Positions 1-8,867 of a DNA stretch of 64,000 nucleotides are shown in pieces (position 1 is the stretch's first letter; every line of letters starts with the position of its first letter). The stretch is from JBECKX01 sp964468475. Its GTDB lineage: Bacteria; Zixibacteria; MSB-5A5; CAIYYT01. The DNA is taken from assembly GCA_964468475.1 (NCBI GenBank), contig CAYXUL010000003.1:24527-88526 (forward strand), in the 5' to 3' direction. The notes under the pieces are model-generated. The model was given only the letters and a program-made list of their open reading frames with translations, did not search any database and had not been told where the DNA came from. The position numbers were made by a program, and so were the translations under genes.

Positions 1-14
1 AATTTCTCAGACCT

Positions 15-224
15 TGGTGACGAGTAATGTCACCAGCGAATGTATATTATGAATTATAATCTTGAGGGAGGCCTATCGAGCCTGGAAGCGAGATGCCAGG
101 ACGGCAGCAAAGGCTTGGGATTAGGAACCTGTCAGGTGACCGAGAAGGTTAGCTGGCGCAGCAGTGGGGATAAAAAAGGAGAGAGTAGAGCCCGGATCGA
201 GAGAGGGGGATGGAAACTCTCGAT
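15..224. ncRNA. Candidate structured RNA or hairpin-rich region, family unknown
   Basis: No convincing protein is encoded here, but three strong inverted repeats lie within about 210 bases: TGGTGAC/GTCACCA at 15-21 and 29-35 (7 bp, 7-base loop), CCTGG/CCAGG at 81-85 and 96-100, and ATCGAGAG/CTCTCGAT at 196-203 and 217-224 (8 bp). A weaker pair, TCCCT/AGGGA, follows at about 241-256. The purine-rich, hairpin-dense sequence resembles a non-coding RNA more than a gene, but I do not recognise RNase P RNA, tmRNA, SRP RNA, 6S RNA or a known riboswitch. No gene follows closely on the plus strand, so a cis-regulatory leader is not the obvious reading. Strand is undetermined. Confidence 0.25.
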
Positions 225-806
225 TTACAGCGGACTAAACTCCCTCCGAGAAGGGAATTAGCTAAAATTCACACGATTGTCAACTAAATTCGCTTACGAT
301 CGCCTAATATTTTTGGTGGTCTAAGGCGCTCATGGTTGGTGTGGCCTCGACCGACAAAGCTAGCGAAAAAGGATCAAATTCCCAATAGTAATTCTCACGT
401 AGTTCTCGCTGCAAATTATGCAGTGTTCCCCCTGAATTCTTCCCGATTTATTCTTGCCTCAAGACGTTCATTTCGCTCGCCAGCTCCACTTATCTCAACT
501 CTACTTGGACTCAACTTTTTTCTAGTTTGACCCCACAGAAATTCGTTGTTTCGTTCTGTCTAAGCGGCAATTAGCTCTGGTAATAAGCTCTGGTAATAAG
601 CTCTCCAGTGTCGATCTTCCTCCTTGTCTCGTAGATGCGTCTGGTGGCCGCGTTTGAACGTTAGACCGCGATCTCGCAGACTTATTCCTGCGCTGGAAAT
701 CGATTCTGACAACTCAATCTCGACGATCTGCGGGCAGTGGCATGGTCGAGCTGAGACCCTTAAGGATTTGTATGAAAGTGAATGCCCTGTTGGCAGATAT
801 TTCAAA
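225..806. other. Gene-free stretch
   Basis: About 580 bases between the hairpin-rich region and the tRNA. The open frames here are short, lack ribosome binding sites and carry no recognisable domain. One of them runs into the tRNA and another covers the short tandem repeat at 573-604, so I do not call either. Apart from that tandem repeat I see no organised element. Confidence 0.5.
573..604. repeat. Short tandem repeat, 13-base unit
   Basis: The unit AGCTCTGGTAATA occurs twice in perfect tandem (573-585 and 586-598) and a third, partial copy follows (599-604). It lies in gene-free DNA downstream of tRNA-Thr on the minus strand. It is probably a replication-slippage product; no function is evident. 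Confidence 0.8.
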
Positions 807-879
807 AGCCGGTGAAGGGACTCGAACCCATGACCTGCTGATTACAAATCAGCTGCTCTACCAGCTGAGCTACACCGGC
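807..879 (-). tRNA. tRNA-Thr (anticodon UGU)
   Basis: Read on the minus strand this is a complete 73-nt cloverleaf. The acceptor stem GCCGGTG pairs with CACCGGC and leaves a U discriminator at 807. The D arm has the usual GCTCAGCTGGTAGAGC, the anticodon stem GCTGA/TCAGC encloses the loop TTTGTAA with anticodon TGT, and the T arm carries GGTTCGAGTCC. CCA is not encoded. The anticodon UGU reads ACA and related threonine codons. It lies downstream of cysS on the same strand and could be its own unit or share the end of that transcript. Confidence 0.97.
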
Positions 880-1014
880 TTACGCGGAAATATTCAATTT
901 TGGCTTGTTAATCTGTAGATGTCGAAGGCGTTTGTCAACATGGAAAGTGCATCTGCTTACGGACCACCAATTCGAGTGGACCCCGGAACGAATCCAGTTT
1001 GCGAAATTCGACAG

Positions 1015-1073
1015 GGGAGATTGCCGCGCTCGCGCCACCGACGTTTCGGTGTCGCTAGCTCGCAATGACATTT
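1015..1073. repeat. REP-like imperfect palindromic intergenic element
   Basis: On the minus strand the element starts with CATTGCGAGC and ends with GCGGCAATCTC, with a central inverted repeat around CACCGA/TCGGTG. This arrangement (CATTGCGAG at one edge, GCAATCTC at the other) matches a palindromic extragenic repeat style common in many bacterial genomes. It sits directly downstream of the cysS stop codon in the 250-base gap between cysS and the tRNA, a typical location for such elements. It could act as a weak transcript-end hairpin. Family assignment is from memory and would need a genome-wide copy count. Confidence 0.5.
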
Positions 1074-1128
1074 CTTCGAGACCAAAGCAGTATTCGAGGG
1101 GAGCGTGGGAAGCACGATTCGCATCTTC

Positions 1129-2535
1129 TCACAGCTTCTTTTTCCACACGGTTCCCTGCGGAGTGTCCTCGAGGATAATCCCCATCTCATCGAGCTTGTC
1201 GCGAATCTCATCGGCCTTGGCGAAGTCGCGATTCTTGCGGGCATCCTTACGCGCTTCGATCAGTTGCCCTACTTCCTCATCGAGAGAGGTCTTGTTCTGC
1301 TTGATGACAGCCAGGACGGTATCAAAGCCGTCCATCGTCTCCATGACAAGCTGAGCATCGTCCTGTGAGATACCCTTCTCATCGATGTGCCGATTGACAT
1401 CGCGGACAAAGTCAAAGATCGCGGCCAGTGCCGGTGAGATGTTGAGGTCGTCATCAAGCGCTTCAGTGAAGCCATTCTTTACCCGCTCAATCAGGTAATT
1501 CACCTGCCCGCTATCAGTGCCAGCTTTAGCCGCCAGCTTGACATTATCATAAAAATCGCGCAGGCGCTGGATAGCACTCTTGGCAGCTTCGATGCCATCG
1601 AAGGTGAAATTCAGCTGGGCGCGATAATGCGTCGCCAGCAGCAGGTAGCGGATCGCCACAGCGGGATATCCCTTATCAAGTAGTTCCCGCAGACGATAAA
1701 AATTGCCCAGAGATTTCGACATCTTCTTGCCCTCAACAATCAGGTGGGCATTGTGCATCCAGTAGTTGACAAACTTCTCGCCGGTAGTGCAGGTCGACTG
1801 GGCAATCTCGTTTTCGTGGTGGGGAAAGATATTATCGACGCCGCCGGTATGAATATCGAAGTGGTTACCCAGATACTTCATTGACATCGTTGAGCACTCG
1901 AGATGCCACCCCGGACGGCCTTTGCCGATCTCAGTTTCCCAGAAAACATCACCGTCACTCTCATCCCAACCCTTCCAGAGAGCAAAATCGGAGGCCTGTT
2001 CTTTTTCGTACTCGTCCGAGGCCACACGCTGGGAGGCTCCCGCCTGTAATTGCTCCAGATCCATGTGCGAAAGCTGGCCATAATCTTTGAATTTGGCGAT
2101 GGAGAAATAGATATCATTTCCGGCACGATAGGCGAATCCTCTGTCGAGCAATGTCTTCACCATCTCCACCATCTCATCGATGTGAGTGGTCGCTTCCGGG
2201 TAGTGTTCTGCCCGCTCTATACGCAGCGCATCAATATCGGCGAAAAAGGCGTCTTTGTACTTCCGCGTGTATTCGTCCAGAGTCACTCCCTGCTCGATAG
2301 TACCCTTGATGGTCTTATCGTCGATGTCGGTAAGGTTCATCACTTGCGTGACTTTGAAGCCACTATATTTGAGGTAGCGGCGCAACAGATCCTCAAATAC
2401 GTAGGCGCGGAAATTGCCGATGTGGGCGTGGTTGTAGACGGTCGGCCCGCAGGTGTACATGCGGACTTCGCCCTGCCTCATCGGAACGAACTCTTCGACC
2501 TTGCGGGTCATGGTATTGAAGAATCTCAGAGACAT
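1129..2535 (-). CDS. cysS: Cysteinyl-tRNA synthetase
   Basis: A 468-residue class Ia aminoacyl-tRNA synthetase that charges tRNA-Cys in the cytoplasm; the length is normal for the family. The HIGH-type signature HAHIGN is at residues 36-41 and the KMSKS loop at 281-285. The catalytic zinc site is visible as C29 (YTCGPTVY), C214 (HLEC), H239 and E243 (FPHHENE). The C-terminal DALR-like anticodon-binding region ends with the usual ILEDTPQGTVWKKK. It is the last gene of the long minus-strand housekeeping run; 107 bases separate it from the M42 peptidase gene upstream, so it may have its own promoter. ATG start follows a weak AGGT motif. Identification is secure. Confidence 0.98.
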   Translation of the reverse strand: MSLRFFNTMTRKVEEFVPMRQGEVRMYTCGPTVYNHAHIGNFRAYVFEDLLRRYLKYSGFKVTQVMNLTDIDDKTIKGTIEQGVTLDEYTRKYKDAFFADIDALRIERAEHYPEATTHIDEMVEMVKTLLDRGFAYRAGNDIYFSIAKFKDYGQLSHMDLEQLQAGASQRVASDEYEKEQASDFALWKGWDESDGDVFWETEIGKGRPGWHLECSTMSMKYLGNHFDIHTGGVDNIFPHHENEIAQSTCTTGEKFVNYWMHNAHLIVEGKKMSKSLGNFYRLRELLDKGYPAVAIRYLLLATHYRAQLNFTFDGIEAAKSAIQRLRDFYDNVKLAAKAGTDSGQVNYLIERVKNGFTEALDDDLNISPALAAIFDFVRDVNRHIDEKGISQDDAQLVMETMDGFDTVLAVIKQNKTSLDEEVGQLIEARKDARKNRDFAKADEIRDKLDEMGIILEDTPQGTVWKKKL

Positions 2536-2642
2536 CTATAAACCTATCCTATTGGGCGTTCCCATCATCGCCTGAATTGCATTGAAAGGCAGCAGCGATC
2601 TCTATCTGGAATGAGCGCTACCTGGAAGCTGTCGGCAAAGGA

Positions 2643-3716
2643 TCAGTTCTGTGTGAACGACTTGACGGTCTTTGCATCAAGCTTCTTGACTACTTCGACT
2701 ACCAGTTTGACTGAAGAGTCATAATCTTTACGGCAGATGATCGCGTTATGCCCATGAATATAGCGCACCGGTGCACCAATTACCAATGACGGTACGCCGC
2801 TGCGGGAGAGATGGATTCTGCTACCGTCGGTGCCACCGCCACGCATCGTGGTCAGGTGATACTTGATTTTCAACTTATCGGCGAGATCGGTCACAAAATT
2901 CTTGAAACGCGTATTAGGGATCATCGAACCGTCCATCGCCAGAATCGAGACACCTCCACCCAGTTGCTCGACCGGATCGCCCTTAATGCCCGGCGTATCG
3001 CGAGCGATACCGGTATCGACGACGATGGCCAGATCAGGATCCACCTGCCACGCTATCGTGCCGGCGCCCCGACAGCCAACTTCCTCCTGGACGGAGCCCA
3101 CGCTGTAAAGCGTATTAGGATGCCTGGCGCGCGCCAGTTTCCACATCGCTTCAATCGCCACCGCACAGCCGTAGCGATTGTCAATTGCTTTGGCCATGTA
3201 CATCTCTTTGTTGGCCATGACGGTAAACTTAGAGTCAGGCACAATCACATCACCTACACGGATTCCTAGCTTCTTGGTGATATCGAACTTGCCGCGCACA
3301 CCGACATCGACGTACATATCCGTGATGTCAATTACCTTCTTGCGCGCCTCCGGTTTGAGAATATGCGGCGGGGTCGAGCCAATTACGCCCGGAATTGCAC
3401 CTTTCTTACCGAGAATCATCACGCGCTGCGCCAGGGCGACATGCCCCCACCAGCCACCCAATGGGATGAACTTTATGAAGCCGTTCTTGGTTATCTCCGA
3501 GACCATAAAGCCGATTTCATCGCAATGGCCAACTACCATAACCTTCGGCTTGTCGGCACTTCCCTTCTTGCTTGCGATAATCGAGCCCATTTTGTCGTAT
3601 TCGACAGTGGCATAGTCTTTGATGTGATTCTCAAAAATCCTGGTGATTTCACCCTCGTGCCCGGGCGGGCCGTAGGCATCTGTTAATTCAGCCAAAAGGC
3701 TTTCGGTTTTATCCAC
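2643..3716 (-). CDS. M42-family aminopeptidase (glutamyl aminopeptidase/FrvX type)
   Basis: A 357-residue cytosolic metallo-aminopeptidase of the M42 family, which form tetrahedral dodecamers that trim peptides from the N-terminus. Di-metal ligands are recognisable: H64 in VVGHCDEIGF, the aspartate of AIDNRYGC, the glutamate pair of QEEVGCRGA (general base and ligand), the aspartate of VVDTGIA, and the C-terminal histidine in YIHGHN. Length is typical. The start is GTG at 3716, preceded by GGAGG about ten bases upstream. Known relatives differ in specificity (Glu/Asp, Leu, Lys), so the exact substrate cannot be read from sequence. Older annotations of this family as cellulases are misleading. 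Confidence 0.92.
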   Translation of the reverse strand: MDKTESLLAELTDAYGPPGHEGEITRIFENHIKDYATVEYDKMGSIIASKKGSADKPKVMVVGHCDEIGFMVSEITKNGFIKFIPLGGWWGHVALAQRVMILGKKGAIPGVIGSTPPHILKPEARKKVIDITDMYVDVGVRGKFDITKKLGIRVGDVIVPDSKFTVMANKEMYMAKAIDNRYGCAVAIEAMWKLARARHPNTLYSVGSVQEEVGCRGAGTIAWQVDPDLAIVVDTGIARDTPGIKGDPVEQLGGGVSILAMDGSMIPNTRFKNFVTDLADKLKIKYHLTTMRGGGTDGSRIHLSRSGVPSLVIGAPVRYIHGHNAIICRKDYDSSVKLVVEVVKKLDAKTVKSFTQN

Positions 3717-3840
3717 GGTGTTCTGCCTCCATCAGCAAGTCAGTTGCACGCGAAATACTGCGGCGCATCCCCATATGAAAAACGGTAGGATAGCCAAATG
3801 GGCGTGTCTTGGCAAGGGTGATTCGGGGGGGATGCTGGAG

Positions 3841-4830
3841 CTAATCTCTGGTCTGCTGGAAGCGTTGAATTCCCAGTTCGACAATACGTCGAACCAGATC
3901 GGGAAACTCGATTCCCGCGGCCCTGGCGGCTTTGGGTACGAGAGAGGTCGCTGTCATACCGGGAAGCGTATTCAATTCCATGAAGAACATTTCGCCGTCA
4001 GGGGTCATGCGAAAATCGGCGCGCGAGTAGCCCTCGCAACCGACGGCGGCGTAGCTGAGTTCCGCATAGTGCTGGATTTCCCGTTGCTGCTCCTGTGAGA
4101 GTTGAGCCGGACAGGTGTATTCCGAAGCACCGGCGGTATATTTGGCATGGTAGTCGTATAGCCCTGACTTGGGAATGATCTCAACAACGGGAAGCGCCCT
4201 GCCATCGAGCAATCCGACCGTTAATTCGCGACCGGGTATGTAAGGCTCGATCAAGATCCAACGGTCGTACTGCGCAGCCAGCTTGATGGCTTCCCCCAAT
4301 TGATCGGCTTGTTTGACCACGGTGAGGCCGACCGTGGAACCCTCCGCGTTAGGTTTGACGACGATCGGATACTTCAGCGAGTCAGCTGAGCTATGCAGTA
4401 ACTCATTTGCATCTTTTTCATTTCCGAAGAAAAGGGTTGGCACCATTGGTACTCCCCGGACTGACACCATCAGCTTGGTGCGTTGCTTGTCCATCGCGAG
4501 CGCGGAGGCCAGCACTCCCGGACCGGTATAGGGGATATTGCAGAGTTCAAGCAGCGCCTGGATCTTGCCATTTTCGCCGGTGCCACCGTGCAAGCCGATG
4601 AACACGCAGTCGGCCTCCTGAAATGATTTCGGAACCCTCGGCTGAGTTAGAGCGAGGTTGGTCGAAGTTGCATCAGCTGCGCCCTCTGTCAGCAGGCTGC
4701 TACCGTCGTGAGTATCGATCAGTTCGACACTGTTGCCGGTTTGCTCCAGCGCACTGGCGACCGCCCGGCTGGAATTCAGAGAGACTTCCCTTTCGCTCGA
4801 ATCTCCACCGGCAAGCACTATTATTCTCAT
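3841..4830 (-). CDS. ddl: D-alanine--D-alanine ligase
   Basis: A 329-residue ATP-grasp enzyme that joins two D-alanines to make the dipeptide for the peptidoglycan precursor UDP-MurNAc-pentapeptide. Visible signatures are GLHGGTGENG near residue 78, the ATP-binding VVKPNAEGSTVG, EPYIPGRELTVGLL, and the C-terminal metal and substrate site RADFRM...FFMELNTLPGMT. Length fits the Ddl family. It lies downstream of the dedA-like gene with a 36-base gap on the same strand, so co-transcription with the isoprenoid and recombination genes is plausible. ATG start; the ribosome binding site is weak. Confidence 0.95.
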   Translation of the reverse strand: MRIIVLAGGDSSEREVSLNSSRAVASALEQTGNSVELIDTHDGSSLLTEGAADATSTNLALTQPRVPKSFQEADCVFIGLHGGTGENGKIQALLELCNIPYTGPGVLASALAMDKQRTKLMVSVRGVPMVPTLFFGNEKDANELLHSSADSLKYPIVVKPNAEGSTVGLTVVKQADQLGEAIKLAAQYDRWILIEPYIPGRELTVGLLDGRALPVVEIIPKSGLYDYHAKYTAGASEYTCPAQLSQEQQREIQHYAELSYAAVGCEGYSRADFRMTPDGEMFFMELNTLPGMTATSLVPKAARAAGIEFPDLVRRIVELGIQRFQQTRD

Positions 4831-4866
4831 AATTGACTTTTGGATTGATGTTGATTGGTGTCTTTC

Positions 4867-5499
4867 TTAATGACCTGCGCGATGTTTTCGCTTCATCACT
4901 AATCGATATAGTACAATACAAGCTACTATAAGAACTGCCACAAGAATAATCGTGTTGTACGTGGCGAGAATACTCTCAATCTTGTGCCAGTCTTTCCTCA
5001 GTCTCAAGGCAAGAAACAGCAACGTGAAATTGAAGGTTAGCGCAGATATCAGGCTGTAGAGAAACATCTTGCCGGCATTAAGCCGGCCGATTCCTGCAAG
5101 CACGGCCAACAGGGCGCGTACACCGGTGAGCCAGCGTGAGAGCAGAATGGCTTTGTCGCCCCAGCGTTTGAACCAGTGCTCGACCTTGTCCAGCTTCTTG
5201 ATTCCCAGCCAACGCATACGCCTGCTCAGGAGAATTTGACGTCCCTTGCTGCGTCCAATATAGTAGAGAGACATCACTGAGATTAAAGTACCGACAACCG
5301 ACAGGATGTAAACCAAAGTCCAGGAGATATGTCCACCGGCGGCATAGACTCCACAGATGAAGACCGAGACATCACCCGGGTAGGGTGGAAAGAAATTCTC
5401 GATGATCATTGTCACCAGCACGAAACCGTAGATCCAGAGGGGACTGTGGCTGGAGACGATGTTGAGGAGTCGGTCGGTATGCGCGAAGAAGTACTCCAT
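4867..5499 (-). CDS. DedA-family membrane protein
   Basis: A 210-residue inner-membrane protein of the DedA/VTT (SNARE-associated) family. These proteins are linked to membrane homeostasis and, in recent work on relatives, to flipping of undecaprenyl phosphate or phospholipids. The family core is visible: a re-entrant segment with FFPPYPGDVSVFICG near residues 37-52, then the basic segment WLGIKKLDKVEHWFKRWGD and the conserved arginine motif LSRWLTGVRALLAVLAGIG. The C-terminus ends in a hydrophobic helix and a basic tail KRKHRAGH. Its ATG overlaps the ispF stop by one base (TAATG), implying translational coupling. Co-occurrence with isoprenoid and ddl genes is suggestive of a polyprenyl-phosphate role, but that is inference. 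Confidence 0.88.
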   Translation of the reverse strand: MEYFFAHTDRLLNIVSSHSPLWIYGFVLVTMIIENFFPPYPGDVSVFICGVYAAGGHISWTLVYILSVVGTLISVMSLYYIGRSKGRQILLSRRMRWLGIKKLDKVEHWFKRWGDKAILLSRWLTGVRALLAVLAGIGRLNAGKMFLYSLISALTFNFTLLFLALRLRKDWHKIESILATYNTIILVAVLIVACIVLYRLVMKRKHRAGH

Positions 5500-5972
5500 T
5501 ACTTCTCCATTAACACAACGGCAGTTGCGGCAATTCCCTCTTTGCGGCCCGTGAATCCGAGGCGTTCGCTGGTAGTGGCCTTAATTGAAATCTGGCTGCG
5601 TTCCACATCAAGTGCCGCGGCGATATTCGCCCGTATCCTCTCAATGTATGTCGCGAGCTTCGGTTCCTCGCAGATCAGGGTTGCGTCAGCATTCACCAAC
5701 GACCAGCCCCCCTGTTTCACGATTGCATCGACGCGCTTTAGCAGTTCAACTGAAGAAATATCCTTGTATTGCTGATCACTTGGGGGAAAGTGTTGGCCGA
5801 TGTCGCCCTGCGCGGTTGCGCCCAGCATGGCGTCACAAATTGCGTGGAGAAGGACATCGGCGTCGGAATGGCCGGCCAGGCCGAGATGATAGTCTATCTC
5901 GACGCCTCCGAGCACCAGTTTTCTGTTTTCGGCAAAGGCATGGACATCAAAGCCCGATCCGACGCGGATCAT
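5499..5972 (-). CDS. ispF: 2-C-methyl-D-erythritol 2,4-cyclodiphosphate synthase
   Basis: A 157-residue trimeric enzyme of the MEP isoprenoid pathway, converting CDP-ME 2-phosphate to ME-2,4-cyclodiphosphate with release of CMP. The zinc ligands are in the N-terminal motif GSGFDVHAF (D8, H10) and in GLAGHSDADVLLHA (His near residue 42). The C-terminal KATTSERLGFTGRKEGIAA is the conserved substrate-binding end. It overlaps ispD by four bases (ATGA) and the dedA-like gene by one, so ispD-ispF-dedA are tightly coupled. Length is normal. Confidence 0.97.
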   Translation of the reverse strand: MIRVGSGFDVHAFAENRKLVLGGVEIDYHLGLAGHSDADVLLHAICDAMLGATAQGDIGQHFPPSDQQYKDISSVELLKRVDAIVKQGGWSLVNADATLICEEPKLATYIERIRANIAAALDVERSQISIKATTSERLGFTGRKEGIAATAVVLMEK

Positions 5973-6685
5973 TGGTTCCCGCCTACCTCCTGAACATTGG
6001 CCTCCTGCTGCAACAGCAGCTGTCGGGCAAGTTCGAGGTCCGTCGGTGTGGTGACTTTGATATTGCTGCTGTCGCCTTCGACGATGCGAACACTGATGCC
6101 GTAAGCCTCACAAACCGCAGCATCATCGGTAAATTCACGATCATCATCGAGCGCCTGAATATAGGCGGAGATGATCGCCTCGTACTTGAACACCTGTGGC
6201 GTCTGCGCTACCCAGATGCGCTCACGGTCGAGGGTGGCGATCACATAGCCGCCTTCACCGCGCTTAAGCGTTTCTGCCTGCCTGGTGGCCAGGATTGCGG
6301 CATCGAATGTCTCCGCTTCGCGGGCAACTTTGTTGATGTCCGCAGCTGAAACGAGTGGTCGCACGCCGTCATGAACGAATACCAGATTAGTCTCCTGGGG
6401 CACGGCGCGCAGACCACGCAGAATTGACTCGAAGCGACTGTCGCCTCCGGGCACGATCTTCTCAACTTTACGAAAATTGAAGCGGTCGACGATGGCTTCG
6501 GAAGTATAGATCAAATCCTCTTCCGCGACCACAAGCAGGATGGCATCGACTGATTCAGCCTGTTCGAATTTCTCGATGGTCCAACTCAATAACGGTTTGG
6601 AGCCAATGGGGCGAAATTGTTTGGGGACTGCGCCGGGCAGGCGCACGCTCTTTCCGGCGGCTGTGATAATTGCGTAGTTTTTCAT
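5969..6685 (-). CDS. ispD: 2-C-methyl-D-erythritol 4-phosphate cytidylyltransferase
   Basis: A 238-residue nucleotidyltransferase that makes CDP-methylerythritol from MEP and CTP, the third step of the MEP pathway. The CTP-binding glycine-rich loop is AIITAAGKSVRLPGAVPKQF at residues 5-24, with the catalytic lysine of PKQF. Further family blocks are PGGDSRFESILRGL, FVHDGVRPLVS, QTPQVFKYEAI and DDAAVCEAYG. It ends in ATGA overlap with ispF. Only 23 bases separate it from the end of queA upstream, so it belongs to the same transcription unit. No fusion with ispF, unlike some alphaproteobacteria. Confidence 0.97.
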   Translation of the reverse strand: MKNYAIITAAGKSVRLPGAVPKQFRPIGSKPLLSWTIEKFEQAESVDAILLVVAEEDLIYTSEAIVDRFNFRKVEKIVPGGDSRFESILRGLRAVPQETNLVFVHDGVRPLVSAADINKVAREAETFDAAILATRQAETLKRGEGGYVIATLDRERIWVAQTPQVFKYEAIISAYIQALDDDREFTDDAAVCEAYGISVRIVEGDSSNIKVTTPTDLELARQLLLQQEANVQEVGGNQ

Positions 6686-6708
6686 CCGTTGGCACTTAAG
6701 TGACTGAT

Positions 6709-7728
6709 TTACTCGATAAACATCGCGTCACCGTAGGAGTAGAAGCGGTAGCCCTTCTCAACCGCAAAATTATATGCTTGCAAGATCTTCTCCACGTCGG
6801 CGAACGCAGCCACCATCGCCAATAGTGATGACTCCGGCAAGTGAAAATTCGTGATCATAGCGTCGACGACTTTAAACTCGAATCCGGGGTAGATAAACAG
6901 GTCAGTTTCGTCGTGCGTTGGCACGACTGCGCCGTTCTTAGCAAAACAGCCTTCTAAGGCACGGGTGGATGTTGATCCTACGGCTATGACTCTGCGTTTT
7001 TTCGATTTAGCCTTTGTGATGGTCTTTGCTGCCTCTTCGGTAATCCAATACTCTTCGGCATCCATCTCATGCTTCTCATACTCGGTGGCCTCGATCGGCT
7101 TGAAGGTACCCCGTCCGACATCAAGCCGTACCGTGGTAATTTCGATGCCGCGCTCTTTGATTGCGTCCAGCAGCTCTTTGGTAAAATGAAGCCCTGCCGT
7201 CGGTGCAGCGATAGAGAAGCCTCCTTCGGCATAGACAGTCTGATACATCTTTTTATCTACAGAGGTGTCATCGCGTTTGATGTAGGGAGGCAACGGCACG
7301 TGACCAAACATTTCCATGATTTCGTTCGCTGAGCCGCCGTGCATTTTCACGCGACGTGAACCATCGGGGAGAATACTAACAATCTCCGCATACTCGCGCG
7401 CCGAGAAGTAGAATTTGTCACCGACTTTGGCTTTCTTACCCGGGCGAACGAGGCAGATCCAGTCTTCATCGGAGAGTTTCTCAACCAGAAACAGCTCAAC
7501 TTTGCGTCCGGCGTGCCCTCCCACGCCATACAGGCGCGCGTTGCGCACCATGGTGTCGTTCAGGACGAGAAGGTCGTCCGGTCGCAGTAGATCGACGATT
7601 TCGGCGAAAACGTGCTCGCTCAGTTCGCCGTTGTCGCGATTAAGTCGTAGTAATCGACAGCTGTCGCGCTTCTCCAGTGGATGCTGCGCGATCAAATCGG
7701 GCGGTAGCTCATAACTTATCTTTTCCAT
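6709..7728 (-). CDS. queA: tRNA preQ1(34) S-adenosylmethionine ribosyltransferase-isomerase
   Basis: A 339-residue enzyme that transfers and isomerises the ribosyl group of SAM onto 7-aminomethyl-7-deazaguanine in tRNA, giving epoxyqueuosine. The family start is clear: MEKISYELPPDLIAQHPLEKRD. Other conserved blocks are VLNDTMVRNARLYG, APTAGLHFTKELL, TVRLDVGRGTFKPI and AVGSTSTRALEG, ending MITNFHLPESSLLAMVAAFA. A TTG nine codons upstream (7755) would extend the frame, but the extra residues are not part of the family and lack a ribosome binding site, so I chose ATG at 7728, which has AGCAGGG just upstream. It follows ruvB by 76 bases on the same strand. Confidence 0.96.
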   Translation of the reverse strand: MEKISYELPPDLIAQHPLEKRDSCRLLRLNRDNGELSEHVFAEIVDLLRPDDLLVLNDTMVRNARLYGVGGHAGRKVELFLVEKLSDEDWICLVRPGKKAKVGDKFYFSAREYAEIVSILPDGSRRVKMHGGSANEIMEMFGHVPLPPYIKRDDTSVDKKMYQTVYAEGGFSIAAPTAGLHFTKELLDAIKERGIEITTVRLDVGRGTFKPIEATEYEKHEMDAEEYWITEEAAKTITKAKSKKRRVIAVGSTSTRALEGCFAKNGAVVPTHDETDLFIYPGFEFKVVDAMITNFHLPESSLLAMVAAFADVEKILQAYNFAVEKGYRFYSYGDAMFIE

Positions 7729-7804
7729 TGCCCTGCTTTCTTGCTTATGATTCAAACAATTCCGGCGTCAACCACCCGCCGCGACAATAGTCTCGTAACA
7801 ACCG

Positions 7805-8824
7805 TTACAATAATCGTCCCTGCTCCGAGCTCTTAACCTCGAACTTGAAGTGACGATACGCGGTTTCGGTAGCGACGCGCCCCCTTGGCGTTCGATCCAG
7901 TAGTCCTTCCTGTATCAAAAACGGCTCGTAAATTTCTTCTAAGGTTTCCGCATCTTCTCCGACGGCCACCGCGAGGCTGTTCAGGCCTACCGGACCACCG
8001 GAAAATTTCTCTATCAACACTGACAGTATCTTCTTGTCCATTTCGTCCAGGCCGAGTTCGTCGACATCGAGGCTCTCCAGGCTTTCGCCGGCCAGAGTCT
8101 CAGTGATCTGACCATCTCCGCGTACTTGTGCAAAGTCGCGCACTCTGCGTAACAAACGGTTGGCAATGCGAGGAGTGCCCCGCGACCGGAGGGCGATCTG
8201 TTCGCAGCCGCCATCATCCAAAGCTACTTCTAAGAGCCGGGCTGATCGCCTGATGATGCTGCCGAGATCTTGTGCATTGTAGTAATCCAATCGACCGACG
8301 ACCCCAAAGCGCGCACGCATCGGCGAGGTCAACAACCCGGCACGGGTGGTGGCGCCTATCAGCGTGAACGGTTTGAGCGGCAGTTTTACCGAACGAGCCG
8401 CCGGGCCCTTGTCGATCATGATGTCCAACGTAAAGTCCTCCATAGCAGAATAGAGGTACTCTTCTACTACTTTGTTTATACGATGAATCTCATCAATGAA
8501 GATGACATCGCGTTCGTCCAGGTTGGTTAATATGCCCGCAAGATCGGCTGCTTTTTCGAGTACCGGCCCGGAGGTGGCTTTGATTTTGACGCCCAATTCG
8601 CTGGCAATGATGAACGCCAGCGTAGTCTTGCCCAGGCCAGGAGGGCCATAGAACAAGGCGTGATCAAGGGGCTCACCTCGCTGTTTGGCTGCCTCGATAA
8701 ACACTTTCAGGTTTTCAACCGTCTTGGCCTGACCGATGAAATCATCAAAGCGAGTGGGACGCAGAGTGATGTCATACTCAGCTTCCCCCTGTATGATGGC
8801 AGGGGTTGTAAGTCTATCATTCAT
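7805..8824 (-). CDS. ruvB: Holliday junction branch migration ATPase RuvB
   Basis: A 339-residue AAA+ motor that, with RuvA, drives branch migration at Holliday junctions. Walker A GPPGLGKTT is at residues 60-68 and Walker B IFIDEIHR at about 108-114. Sensor I (LIGATTRAGLLTSPMRARFG) and the arginine finger region follow, then the C-terminal winged helix with GGPVGLNSLAVAVGEDAETLEEIYEPFL. The length matches bacterial RuvB. Start ATG has GGAGCAGCCAGGA immediately upstream. It lies 43 bases after ruvA. Confidence 0.98.
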   Translation of the reverse strand: MNDRLTTPAIIQGEAEYDITLRPTRFDDFIGQAKTVENLKVFIEAAKQRGEPLDHALFYGPPGLGKTTLAFIIASELGVKIKATSGPVLEKAADLAGILTNLDERDVIFIDEIHRINKVVEEYLYSAMEDFTLDIMIDKGPAARSVKLPLKPFTLIGATTRAGLLTSPMRARFGVVGRLDYYNAQDLGSIIRRSARLLEVALDDGGCEQIALRSRGTPRIANRLLRRVRDFAQVRGDGQITETLAGESLESLDVDELGLDEMDKKILSVLIEKFSGGPVGLNSLAVAVGEDAETLEEIYEPFLIQEGLLDRTPRGRVATETAYRHFKFEVKSSEQGRLL

Positions 8825-8867
8825 TCCTGGCTGCTCCGGTCAATTCACTCGCTCTACTTTGGTTTTA

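Noticed and set aside
60..165. Weak resemblance to a GEMM/c-di-GMP-I riboswitch (GGACGGCAGCAAAGGC)
   Set aside because: The conserved core GGACGCAAAGCC is interrupted and the second stem-loop and receptor do not match; no gene follows in the right orientation.
560..815. Short frames on both strands next to tRNA-Thr
   Set aside because: They overlap the tandem repeat or the tRNA, lack ribosome binding sites and show no protein-like composition.
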